A DNA stretch of 64,000 nt from Saccharina japonica (taxonomy: Eukaryota > Sar > Phaeophyceae > Laminariales > Laminariaceae): positions 456,567 through 520,566 of the forward strand of contig MEHQ01000078.1 in the NCBI GenBank assembly GCA_008828725.1. Reading direction: 5' to 3'. Made by a program: the position numbers and the translations under genes. Positions 51,956 through 62,329 of the stretch are shown piece after piece. The notes beneath the pieces were generated by a model, which ran no database searches, was not told the origin of the DNA, and saw only the letters and a list, made by a program, of their open reading frames with translations. Every line of letters begins with the position of its first letter. Position 1 is the first letter of the stretch.

Positions 51956-52519
51956 TGGGAGGTCGACAAGCTCAAGAACCTCACCACCAAGACCCTCAAG
52001 AGCCCCCGAAAGCTCGCGCCCTCGCCCACCCGAGGCGACAGCCGGAACCGCGCCGGCTCCGGACCCGGGGGGGCGGCTCGGACATCCTCGCGTGCATCCC
52101 AACAATACCGACCGGAAACCCACCCCCGTGACGTACTAGACGACGAAGAAGACGAGTGGAATAAGACCGGTGCTTGGGACAGAAGCGGAGTTAGGAAGGC
52201 GGTAGCCCCTGGGCGGGGTGCGGGGAAGAACTCATCTAGGAGGCAACCCGAACCCGCCGCGCCTGTCAGCGACGAGGAGTACGAGTGGCAGACGGCCTCG
52301 TGGGCCAGGAAGGACGATCGGCAGCCTCAGGGAGGCGTGGCGAAGGGGGCGAAGGGGAAGGGGGACCGCAAGGCGAGGATGACGGAGGGGGATCTGATAC
52401 TGGAGAAGATTTCTAAGGGGGAGAAGCTGAAGGCTCCTTCTTGGGAGGGGGATGGGAAGGTGGAGAGGGAGAAGAGATCGATGGGGAAGGGGAGTTGGAG
52501 TCGCAAAGGACGGCGATGA
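51956..52519 (+). CDS. Exon 6, C-terminal end of pseudouridine synthase (gene 4)
   Basis: 187 codons plus TGA; acceptor ACGCAG, phase 0. The first residues (WEVDKLKNLT) finish the catalytic fold. The remaining 170 residues are a charged, low-complexity tail with no bacterial counterpart: Ser/Arg/Pro-rich, then two related motifs (VLDDEEDEWNKTGAWDRS and VSDEEYEWQTASWARKDD), then a Lys/Gly-rich end (MTEGDLILEKISKGEKLK and so on). Disorder and RNA or protein binding are plausible inferences. Confidence 0.85.
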   Translation, partial: WEVDKLKNLTTKTLKSPRKLAPSPTRGDSRNRAGSGPGGAARTSSRASQQYRPETHPRDVLDDEEDEWNKTGAWDRSGVRKAVAPGRGAGKNSSRRQPEPAAPVSDEEYEWQTASWARKDDRQPQGGVAKGAKGKGDRKARMTEGDLILEKISKGEKLKAPSWEGDGKVEREKRSMGKGSWSRKGRR

Positions 52520-52599
52520 CCTTTTTTTTTTCTCGAGTTTTTTTGTTTTGTGTTTTGTGTCTTGTGCTGGGTTCCAAATAAATAGGTCCGTTGACGATC

Positions 52600-52900
52600 T
52601 GCCTCATAGTTGTTTTGGCGGTCTAAGGTCCTTCTTTAGGCGTAATATACTGGGTATATTGTAGAGATTCCTTGACCGCTGTCCGTCAAGGATGTCCTTG
52701 ACAGCCAGTTGACGGTCTTCTTGATAATCCCCCCGCCCCCAAGGCCCTCTTTAGGCTTAATATACTGGTTATAGTATGGGGCCTTTCTCGACGGCTGTCC
52801 TTGACGTATGTCCTTGACGGCTGTCCTTGACGGCTGTCCTTGACGGCTGCCCGTCAAGGGCAAGAGTGCCGCCAACTAGGTGGTGGTTATTGAGTAGCGC
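52600..52900. repeat. CTTGACGGCTGTC tandem and duplicated TTTAGGCGTAATATACTGG
   Basis: Six or more 13-bp-type units GTCCTTGACGGCT at 52,795-52,860. The word TTTAGGCNTAATATACTGG occurs at 52,635 and 52,752. Confidence 0.8.
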
Positions 52901-53149
52901 CTCTTTGTCATCGGTGACCCATTAAAAAAAAAAAACGAAACGGTGTTGGAGAAGCTGGCCAAAAGGGGTAGAAGAAGCTATAAAGGCTCCCTCTTGGGGA
53001 GGGGATGGGAAGGTTGAGAGGGGGAGAGGAGGTCGATGGGCAAGGTGGGACTTGAAGCCGCCATGCCATGGGACGCGATTGCGTTTTTGTCGTGGTGGTT
53101 GGGTAATAACACGGATGGTAGGAGACCGAGGTTTGACCCCTTTGGCCTG

Positions 53150-53930
53150 ACCGCTTGCTACACTAAAACCAGTATATCAAGGCCAAAATAGACCTTGACA
53201 TGACGTAAAGGACGGGTCTCTTGACCGCCCCTACACTAAAACTAGTACATTACGACCAAAAGAGGCCGTGACGCGTCTAACATGGCGAGTCTCTTGGCCG
53301 CCTCCACACTGAAACTACTTCGTAGTACATTCGCGTCGAAGAGGCCTTGACGCGTCTAACATATCAGTCATTTGACCGCCCCCACACTGAGACTAGTATG
53401 TTGAGGTCAAAATAGAGGCCTTTTTGACGTGTTTAAAAAGACCGGTCCCTTGACCGCCGCTACACTGAAACTAGTACATTAACGTCAAAAGAGACCTAGA
53501 CGCGTCTAAAAATATCAGTCATTTGGCCGCCCCCACACTGAAACTAGTATTGTTGAGGTCAAAATAGAGGCCTTTTTGACGCGTCTAAAAAGACCGGTCC
53601 CTTGACCGCCGGTACACTGAAACTAGTACATTAACGTCAAAAGAGGCCTTGACGCGTCTAAAAATATCAGTCATTTGACCGCCCCCACACTGAAACTAGT
53701 ATGTTGACGTCAAAATAGAGGCCTTTTTGACGCGTCTGAAAAGACCCGTCCCTTGGCCGTCCCTCCACTAAAACCAGTACCAGGTCTAAGCAAGGCTAAA
53801 AGAGCCCCTGACGCGTCGAAAGTAATCGTTCTGTTGACCGCCCCCTACACTAAAACCAGTATGACAAAAGACAAAAACAGACCTTGGCACGTATAAAGAA
53901 AACGTTCTCTTGACCGCCCCTCGTCCATAC
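53150..53930. repeat. Minisatellite of about 90 bp
   Basis: About eight to nine units with landmarks CTTGACCGCCCC, ACACTGAAACTAGTA, GTCAAAATAGAGGCCTTTTT and GACGCGTCTAAAA. No coding capacity. Confidence 0.9.
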
Positions 53931-54776
53931 TACTCGTATCTGGGCGAGAGCGAAAAAAGAACAAAGGACCTGAAAAGGTCCCCTAATATCTCGTGTGAAC
54001 CGCAGGAAATTATGGCTTGAAAAATGGACCGTCGATTCTTGCTCCAACGGTGTGTACATACAGTATATATCCAGGTCCAAACATCTCGAGAATCCGGCTC
54101 GATCTCTCGCCGAGATATCCAAGGAACCTGAAAACATTTTTTTGGTTCCCCCGACATTTTGACACAGAATGTGTACGGTCGTATGGCTGCTTCAAAAATC
54201 GTCGTTCCCGATGAAGGTGAGCTTTGGTGCAGACAGTCCTCAAAAGACACAAAACAGCCGATTTTCCTAATTGAGAATTGCCTTTCCGATGAGAATGAAA
54301 ATCGAAAATATTGTTTTTTAAATTGTAAGAGATGTACTTCCCTTACAGTCATTTTTTTGACTGTAAACTATTGTCAGTTTTGACACCCGTCGATGACAAA
54401 AAGAAAAAATGAAATCGGCATCGGCTAGGGCTGTGAGTTGGCTGGAGTTCCCGCCTAGTTATTAGTTGGCTGGCGCTAGCCAGCCAACTAGTCGACTAAA
54501 GTCAGGCGAGCGAAGCGAGCCAAAAAAGCCCCCCCCGGCCGAGGGGGCCCCGCTGGAGGCGCCCCCGGAGGGCCCGCCGGAGGCGCCTCCGGAGGATCCC
54601 GCTGAAGGCGCCGCCGGAGCCAAAAATTACGCTATTTGGCTTCATTTTACACACAAAAAGCATGATAAATGGGCCAAGTTTATCTCTGGTTTTGATCACG
54701 AAATAGGTATATTTCTAAACTTCGTCTCAGTTTGTCGGATATTAAAGAGTTGCACCAGAAATATATGGTACATCAA

Positions 54777-55106
54777 GCCGGTCGCCCCGGTGGTCTAACT
54801 GGTAGCCACGAAGCCTTTTGGGGCGGTTGTCGAGGGTTCGATTCTCTCCATGGAGGTTTTTAGTCTCAAATGACACCGACTGTCGAGAGCGCATATTATA
54901 GCGTGGGTAGGCAAAATTCGACTAGAGTTGACGAGAGGGAAGAAAGTGCTGAAATATTCTCGCGATAAAAATGCAAAGCAAGAACCGTAGTGGGGGAGGA
55001 GGGAGAGGAGCCTACTTTGTGACCCCGGATCCGAGTTACGACTAGGGAGGGAGAAAGACGGAAGTGCGAAGATAATAAATGGGATGGACAAAAAAAAAAA
55101 AAAAAA
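54777..55106 (+). repeat. tRNA-derived SINE, copy 3, nested in the hAT element
   Basis: The head GCCGGTCGCCCCGGTGGTC then TAACTGGTAGCCACGAAGCC carries the A-box, and GTCGAGGGTTCGATTCTC the B-box. The body is as in copy 1, ending AATAAATGGGATGGAC and a 17-base A tail. About 330 bp, the most complete copy. Confidence 0.9.
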
Positions 55107-55119
55107 TAGTCTACTCGTA

Positions 55120-55165
55120 CGGGGTGGAATAGTAAATAGAACCTACGGTAGACACAAAATAGACT
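55120..55165. repeat. Half of a palindromic TACGG-type MITE
   Basis: TACGGGGTGGAATAGTAAAT then AGAACCTACGG matches one arm of the element at 45.9 kb. Confidence 0.4.
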
Positions 55166-56326
55166 GGGATCGACACACAGCTCAGGGCGAGCATCACTCA
55201 AACACCCGAGCCAGAGGTGCTCATCATCTAGTTGACACACTTATGACAGAGACATACTTGTATTATTACAGTAATAGCACGTTTGGACAAAGTCCCGCCA
55301 TCACAGTTGACCGCATGAACCATAATACCAGAGTTCTACCATTTACTGTATACTCGTATGGTCCGTCCGGCATAAAATATTTCCAATGCCGTTTATAGTC
55401 ATAACTACGTAGAGTGTTTGCGTTTTGTTTTCTTACTTTTACATTCTCCCGAAGAGAGGACTTGAGGTATTTTTTTGAAAAATCGGCAAAAAAAGTACTT
55501 TAGCGAAGCAAGGATTTGATCAACAGTTACGGTAACTTTTGGCTCTCAGTTTCATCGGCCTACACACACCGAGCATTCTACCGACGCAGAACGTCCCTAC
55601 ACAACACAACAACCGATGGGAGCACAGAGGCATGAGAGGTGTACGTAGCTAGAGTATGATACAACCATATTCGTGACCGCAAAGACAAGAGGAATCGATG
55701 CTGAGAACGAGAAAGAAAAAAAAATCCACACTAAATTCAAGTAGTTACTAACAATGCATACAAAAAAATCTCCAAAAGGCCAAAATCGACCAAAATCAGT
55801 CATTTTGGGCAAAATGATTATTAATAATATCTCACGCAATTTCGTATTGCTGCAAACGAAAAAGAAACGGTCTGGAGGTGTGGACGAGAGCAATCGTTTG
55901 CCGTATTCTATTTGTATATCGCACGATTTGTCAAACAGTAGTAACCAGGGGAAAACGATCTTCAATATATACATTGCTTCCCTCATATCTCCCTCAAAAG
56001 CTGTTTTCTTATTGCGAAAAAAATGGCCGGCGGCCTATGGTCATAGCTCCCCAAATCAGTGCTCAGAATTTGGATGTGAAAAGTATTACACCCAGGCAAA
56101 CAAGGGGCTTGTTTATAGGTTTTTTGGTACAATAAATATTAAACAAAATCGTGAGAAGCTGCGCGCAGTGTTGAGTTTCCTGACGGTGCCTCCAGATTTC
56201 CGAACACAGCTCAACACATCCTGAGAATCATGCAGCTTGGTGCGGGGAATATATTGGAAATATTGTGCCAGATGGACTACAAACATGAGAACCCCGCAAA
56301 TCATCTCGCATCAAAGTATTAATCCC

Positions 56327-56600
56327 TGTCCCCGTTTGGGGGGCTTGGAAAGCCGGCGCTCCTTCTGTACGCGGTAGCGAACCGCTACCTTGTCGCGTGC
56401 ACTCGCTTTCGGAGGAGCGCTCGGTACAGTCACTTCTTCGTCGGACGCTCCATCACCGCCATGGTCCGTCGACAGGCCAGGCTCAGCGGTGCCGGCACCC
56501 TCGGCTCTGCCATCGGCACCGGCACCGTCGATGGCGATGGGTTGATGCGCCACGAGTTGTGGAAGGGCTCTCTCTGTGCGTGGTGGTACTGCTTGGGGAC
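56327..56600 (-). pseudogene. GC-rich possible coding segment inside the hAT element
   Basis: On the minus strand a frame with balanced charged composition (AEPGLSTDHGGDGASDEEV, TVPSAPPKASARDKVAVRYR, VQKERRLSKPP) stands out from its AT-rich surroundings. It could be a captured host exon or the remains of the element's own gene. No start or splice site is clear. Confidence 0.35.
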
Positions 56601-56769
56601 GCCGAGAAATACACACCCCGTACCAAACAAGCCTTCCTACAAGCAAGGAAACCCAAAAAGCAAAAATAGTTGGATAGTTGGCACCGCCGCAACTAACTTA
56701 AAAAACTAGCCAGCTAATAACTAGCTGGCAACTATTAGTCAGCCAACTCACAGCCCTAGCATCGGCAGT

Positions 56770-57160
56770 CTCAAAATATCGAGGATCCCAGAAAATCTGT
56801 ATTTATGGGCGAGGGACCTCGCGCATAAATGCAAATTCCCTTAAATCCTTGATTTTTCGAGCCTGTCAAGGCCGATTTCAATTTTTTTTTCGTGGATCGA
56901 TACCTATCATCGAGGAACATATTTTTTAGGTCAAATTTTGATCGTGAGCGAAATACAACTCTTAAACAATAACAAAGTACTAAGATCGATTTTCATTCTC
57001 ATCGGAAACTAAAGGCAATTCTCAACTATGAAAGTCGGCTGTTACGAGGAGGCGATCGATTTCAGTTGCGTTGCCCTAATATGCGACGCGTGTTACGATA
57101 GAGGTATACCTTTTTTTGGCTTAAACGTTTTCTGAATGACCTACTAAAGTATTGAAGGCT
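56770..57160. other. Intergenic, nothing recognised
   Basis: AT-rich. At about 56,945-57,060 the inverse of part of 54,240-54,320 can be read (CATTCTCATCGGAAA against TTTCCGATGAGAATGAAAAT), placed just outside the two ends of the hAT element. Confidence 0.4.
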
Positions 57161-57162
57161 CC

Positions 57163-57251
57163 TTAACCCTTTTACTACTCCAAAAATGAGACCACACTAA
57201 TTCCAAGTAGTTTTGTCCCAAAAAAGTGGTTACAGTTCTGAAGGGGTTAAC
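57163..57251. mobile_element. piggyBac-like MITE, copy 4
   Basis: TTAA on both sides. Ends CCCTTTTACTACTCCAAAAA and the inverse of CCCCTTCAGAACTGTAACCA. The interior CACACTAATTCCAAGTAGTT is shared with the 38.1-kb copy. Confidence 0.8.
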
Positions 57252-57259
57252 CCTAAATA

Positions 57260-58110
57260 GTGTTCCAACATTTCCATTGTATATGTAGCCTTTTTACTGT
57301 AGTTACCTCCAACATCTGTTTTTTGGGTAACCTACCAATAGTACAGAGCTCGTCACACTGCTGCAATGCACGTGAAACGAGTATAGTTATATACGAAAAC
57401 GAGTGGCATTCCTCCTGCGATGCCCCGCTCAATTTTGCGAATTTTAAAACTGATTTTGTTACCTCGTATTCGAACCCTATGTGCACAAATACAAAGAAAG
57501 CCTGTGTGTGCGTGTTTTTTTTTTTTTTTTTTTCAAGACGAGTTTTTACCGCTGTTGTATTGTTCAGACAAAAAAATATGGTCGCTTTTGTTTCGTTTTT
57601 TCGGATCGACGAGCACATTTCGGCTGTTTTTTTTTTCTGACTGACGGTGCTCCTTAGTAACCCAAAATCATGGGAATTTCGTTTTTGTGTTGCACTGTTT
57701 TTCGTTTTATACTTACTAATAGTATGCCATGGGATTGCTTGTTCATCGGGTATGCTAGCATATATAGCACTTTTGCTTCCCTCCAAAATCAGTTTTTTTT
57801 TTGGGTGAAGGTATAGAGTTCCGTAAGTGATAAGTGACCACCCTTATGAGGTAAAAACATGGTGAAACACCTCTATTAATAGCATGTGTCGATCGTTGCA
57901 TCAGTCACATCTCTAAAGGAGAAAACAAAAAAACAGGCTTCCCATTTCTTGGTGGGTGCATGACGAAACCGTGTGATTGCTGCATCACATCCAAATACGT
58001 AATATTGAGCGGGGCGTAGCCAGTCCACACCCCACTGATAGCAGTAGAGGTTTCCACCAAAAACATGGGCATCGGAAATCATTGACGACATGCTTTTTCC
58101 TCTACAGCCA
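57260..58110. other. Intergenic, nothing recognised
   Basis: Several open frames without splice or domain support. TATGCTAGCATATATAGCAC and CATGGTGAAACACCTCTATT resemble, inverted, sequence at 13,665-13,740, so this may be a copy of intron 1 of gene 2. Confidence 0.35.
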
Positions 58111-58115
58111 ATCAG

Positions 58116-59300
58116 CTGCGCGTGCCTTCCTGTGAACCCCTCAAACCGTACCGCCTTTCGGGGGTTTCATCCTCGGTGCAACGTTGGAAGCAGTTCAATC
58201 CAGCCCAAAAGCCTTCCTACATATTACCTGGTATACATACAACACGTGCACCTTTTTTTTGTGGTTTCCTCCGCGACCATAACGCCTGTTGGGGGTTTCG
58301 TCCCGTACAACGTTGGAAATAATACACCCCACTCCAGATTACTTTCCTACACATATTGCACGTGCGCCTTTCTATGGCCCCCTCCAATCAAAACGCCTTG
58401 TGGGGTTTTCATTCCGTACAACGTTGGAAATGAACAACCCTTCGAAAATCTTCCATATTCTTCTCCCTCATTCGCTAAATTAATTAATGATACCCCCCCA
58501 TGCCACGAACAACCTACTGTACCTAAAACATTTTGTTGTTTTATCTATGACGACTGATGATGATGATGATGCTCGTACGATGTATGTATCTCTGTGTCGT
58601 AGTTTTGTGACCATCACAGAACTGGTATGAAGTACCTTTTTAATATGAAGAATCGGCACGGGCACTAGGTGTGCTTGTAGCACGCGTAACGTGCGCGTTC
58701 TTGTGATCCCCTCCAACCAATCAACACGCCTTTTGGGGGTTTCGTCCCGCTCAACGTTGGAAATAAAAAATCCACCAAGTAAGGAAGACTTCCTGCATAC
58801 TTAGTATACGTATAGCACGTGCATATTCTTGCGACCAATCAAAACGCCTTTTCGGGGTTTCGTCCCGTACACCGTTGAAAAACAAATAACTTCACCCCGA
58901 AAGACATACTACGTATAGAGTACGTGCGCCTTCTTTTGTGGTCCTGTCCCCTCCAATCGAAACGCCTTTTCGAGGTTTCGTCCCGTACACCGTTGGAAAC
59001 AAATATCTCCACCCCGCAATACATCCTAGGTATAGAGTACACGTGCGCCTTCTTTTGTGGTCCTGTCCCCTCCAATCAAAACGCCTTTTCGAGGTTTCGT
59101 CCCGTACACCGTTGGAAACAAATATCTCATAAGAGTACGCTTCGCCTTCTTGTGGTCCCCTCAAATCAGAACGTTGGACATAAAGCACTCCACCCCCGGG
59201 AAATTTCCTACAAATATACTTCGAAGTATATATATACAAGTATATTAGCACGTGCGCCTTTCCATGACCAGCTCCTATAAAAAAAGCCTTTTTGTGGGTT
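58116..59300. repeat. 119-bp satellite
   Basis: About nine units with landmarks CACGTGCGCCTTCTTTTGTG, CCCCTCCAATCAAAACGCC, TTTCGTCCCGTACACCGTTG and GAAACAAATATC. Adjacent units at 58,930-59,110 are almost identical. A partial dispersed repeat D (58,575-58,680) splits the array. A diverged unit lies at 59,607-59,735. Confidence 0.9.
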
Positions 59301-59329
59301 TCACCCAAGGGCGCACAAAAAAAAGAGTT

Positions 59330-59590
59330 ATCGACACCACACCCCCCCCCCCATATTGGAGGGAAGAAACCGGACCGTTGTGATCCCAGAAAACAATAAG
59401 TCAAAGTTTTTTTTTAATTACCCCCCCCCCGCCCCCGACCAGCGAAAAAAAAATAGGGGGGGTCTCTAAAACCAAGTTAAAAAAGGGAACAAAAAACGAA
59501 AAAAAAATGGTTTTTGCTCATTTCGTCCTGTGATCACGGCGATCCGGTTTGTTTTTCATTCTGACCTTCCTAGGTGTGTGGTGTTTTTTT
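59330..59590 (+). repeat. Dispersed repeat E, both modules contiguous
   Basis: TATTGGAGGGAAGAAACCGG to CAAAGTTTTTTTTTAATTAC, a C run, then CCAGCGAAAAAAAAATAGGG to TTCATTCTGACCTTCCTA. Compare 14,500-14,645 and 15,160-15,310. Confidence 0.75.
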
Positions 59591-59739
59591 TTTTTTTTTG
59601 TGCGCCCTTGTTTCACCCCGTCCAAAATTGAAAATATATAAAACGCCGCTCCGAAAGTCTTACCACACACCTCGGATTCCTGTTATCCCCTCCGATCAAA
59701 TTACTTTTTGGGGGTTCCGTGTTCCGTCTACAGCAAACA

Positions 59740-60180
59740 AGCCGGGAGATTTTGCTGAGCTGTTTTGACATAAACCCACTGGAGTCTCGTCGAATTGAGG
59801 ATTGTGTCCACAGGGCCCATGAGGATTGGGATGCGCAGAGAGGGATAGGATGTTTTTGCATCCTTTTCTGCGCACGCCATTGCGCATGGGCCTTCCGAAA
59901 CGATCCCTGGCGCAAAACGCAAAATGCAAAAACAAATACGTTTTTTTTTGCGTTTTGCGTTTTGCACTCCGCCGAAAACATGCCTCTTCGTGTTTCCACA
60001 GTTTCGAGCGATCCCTGTTCAAGAACGCACCCATGATATATAGATATGCCCGTTGGAGTTCCAATTTTGAGCAAATCCCTGCTACAGCAGTAGTAGCTCA
60101 ATATTCTAAAATATCCGTTGGATTTTCATCAGTTCCAGCGCTAGTCAACGGCCCGAGGTAAAATTGTGAAAAACCGACCC
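59740..60180. other. Intergenic with a GCAAAACGC hairpin
   Basis: GGCGCAAAACGCAAAATGC (59,910) faces TTTTGCGTTTTGCGTTTTGC (59,945) and can form an A/T-rich hairpin. No gene. Confidence 0.4.
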
Positions 60181-60183
60181 TGC

Positions 60184-60287
60184 TACGGGGGACCCTAGTA
60201 ATCAGGACCAAATATGGTATAGTAAAAATACTAGAATATATAGGTTTTAGTGTACGTGATGAGTCCTGATTACTATGCCCCCCCCCG
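60184..60287. mobile_element. Palindromic TACGG-type MITE, copy 4
   Basis: Ends TACGGGGGACCCTAGTAATC then AGGACC, and the inverse of GGGGGGCATAGTAATCAGGA. The interior AATATATAGGTTTTAGTGTA is shared with other copies. Confidence 0.85.
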
Positions 60288-60349
60288 AAATAGCTTGCAC
60301 AAAACAAAAAACGTGCTGCCGCCTAAATTTTTTTTTTGATAAAACAGCA

Positions 60350-60720
60350 GTAACAACGGGGGTGTATTTTATTTTCATGCATGGCCGTAGTCGTGTGACC
60401 ATAGAGGGGGGGGGGGGGGTACTCATTTGTTGCTTGCTTTAGTCATTTGTCCATTGACCATGTGTCCCTTTCGAGACAGAGCACCGTTCCTACTCCTAAT
60501 AGAGACACCTCCAACATTTGGGCGCTCTATAATACAAAGACGCTTTTTTCCATAGAATACAAAGACAACTTTCTCTAATCCTATCCCCTTCCTGTTTCGC
60601 CGCCTGTGGCCACCATCTATCTCTTAAGGGGAAGGAGGGGGGGGGCGTACTCATTTGTTGCTTGCCTTAGTCATTTGACCATTGACCACGCATCCCTTCC
60701 CTGCTCGGGGGGGGGGGGTA
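60350..60720 (-). repeat. Poly-C-ending repeats, inverted cluster
   Basis: Three minus-strand copies with G runs on the plus strand at about 60,405-60,418, 60,638-60,646 and 60,708-60,718. Between them is CACCTCCAACATTTGGGCGC, which also precedes the copies at 45.2 and 47.3 kb in inverted form. Confidence 0.8.
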
Positions 60721-61020
60721 CAAACGCATTCGGGAAGGAAGCGTTCATTCACCAATCAGTCGTGTTATGATTGGTCGATGAACAATACACTGGTCTTTAG
60801 GTCCCCTTTTTTTCGGACTAGGCACTAGTATATAACCACGCGCGCGTTGATCCAGATATCGTTAGTTCTACCTTGAGTTCAAGCGGCCACCTTTTTGTAC
60901 GGCTCACATCACTACCCTCGATATACGTACACTGATCTACTACTACTTATGCACCGGCTGTCGTTACGCCCTACCACCGTGCCAACCTTGGTAAAGGTAC
61001 CCACACCTGGAGTAGCCATA
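60721..61020. other. Intergenic, nothing recognised
   Basis: A small inverted word pair, TTGGTCGATGAAC and GTTCATTCACCAATCA, lies at 60,744-60,785. Confidence 0.35.
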
Positions 61021-61044
61021 ACGCCATGAGACAAGAATCCGTGA

Positions 61045-61375
61045 GCGCCCCCTCCCCCCCCCCCCCAAGCACCTCACGTTTCGCTTCGCGCTTGGTGCTA
61101 GCAATGTCTGACTGGTCGGTGAAAACCCGGCATGCCCAGTCTCGGCATTGTAGGGATGCGAGGGTCTATAGTCATACGACTACGGCCATGCATGAATATG
61201 AAGTACACCCCTCCCCACGCCCTAACTACCCACCCACCCACCCACCCTCCCCAATCACTCACCCACCCGCCCGCCCACTAATGTATCCCCCGTCTCGGCA
61301 TTGTAGGGATGCGAGAGTCTATGGTAATACGACTACAGCCATGCATGGCATGCGGCTAATGAGTACGCCCTCCCC
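61045..61375 (+). repeat. Poly-C-ending repeats, two copies
   Basis: The first has CCTCACGTTTCGCTTCGCGC, GTCGGTGAAAACCC and GCATTGTAGGGATGCGAGGG and ends CATGCATGAATATGAAGTAC. The second ends CATGCGGCTAATGAGTACGC. Confidence 0.85.
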
Positions 61376-61498
61376 CCACCCTGACTACGAAAACGCATGT
61401 CGACCCGCTTGAACAGGACCGCCCGAACCCCTATCCCCGGAAGTATGACATACACAGTACCCCCAGTTAACCGCGAACGAAAAAAAATACCTCTGTTT

Positions 61499-61645
61499 AT
61501 TCTACTATGTCCCGAAACATAAGCAACGTTTGTTATCTAAATATTACTGCTACGCTGTAGCTAATGTCACGGGGGGGGGGTAGTAATACCTAGTAATACA
61601 CACAAAGTAATCATAACCAAATATGGTATGTAAACGTAGGGGGGT
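61499..61645. repeat. Single-ended mini-MITE and TACGG-type fragments
   Basis: CTACTATGTCCCGAAACATA then AGCAACG looks like the left arm of the Stowaway-like family without a right arm. At 61,575-61,635, CCTAGTAATAC and CCAAATATGGTATGTAAA resemble the palindromic element. Confidence 0.4.
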
Positions 61646-61669
61646 ACATGGCTTAAAGGGCACCAATAC

Positions 61670-62000
61670 CCTCCCCGCTCCGTCTCGAAAGGGATGCGTG
61701 GTCAATGGTCAAATTAGTACGGCAAGCAACAGATGAGTACGCCCCTCGTGTAACATAATGTTTTGTAAGTCTTGACGATGTCATCCATATGCAAGTCCAC
61801 CTCACAAGCGTTTCTTAAGTAGGGGATGCAGCTCACCCTTCATGCGACTCGCCCAACACCTCACGGGCGCTTCGCGCTTGGTGCTAGCAATGCCTGCCTG
61901 GTCGGTGAAAACACGACATGCTCCGTCCCGGCAAGTTAGGGATGCGAGGGTCTATGGTCATCACACGACTACGGCCATGCATGGGTGTGAATTACACCCC
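61670..62000 (+). repeat. Short- and long-form poly-C-ending repeats
   Basis: The short form ends CAACAGATGAGTACGCCCC. The long form runs from GATGTCATCCATATGCAAG to CATGCATGGGTGTGAATTAC and CACCCCCACC. Confidence 0.85.
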
Positions 62001-62329
62001 CACCGCTCGCCCCGCAACTAAAAGGTGCCACCAAGATAATGCCGATATTATAGCAACCAACTCCCCACGATTTATGCGTATCTCGAAAGTAAATTAAGAG
62101 CTAATAATAAGATATGATATATATAATATGTCTTCCTCGTTCCCCTCCCCCTCCCCCCACTATACGTCAAGCCTCGACAAAAAACATACGGGGGAAAAAA
62201 CCATTGCGTTTGCCATTCGGCAATGTCTATCATAGTATATACCTCGTACTTAGCATGGAAGAGCTTCAGCGTTGATTACCTAGAAATATTACCCGAACCA
62301 AGAAGACTAAGGGTCACCAAACAAGGATA

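Larger units (their letters stand above)
54426..56758. mobile_element. hAT-like element, 2333 bp, perfect 8-bp TSD
   Basis: Inverted ends TAGGGCTGTGAGTTGGCTG on both sides, perfect 8-bp target duplication GCATCGGC (54418-54425 and 56759-56766), and subterminal AGTTGGCTGGC/TAGCTGGC repeats. Inside are a GC-rich Pro/Glu segment (54,510-54,625), a complete SINE (54777-55106), and a GC-rich possible exon on the minus strand (56,335-56,580). No transposase domain is readable, so it is called non-autonomous. Confidence 0.9.
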
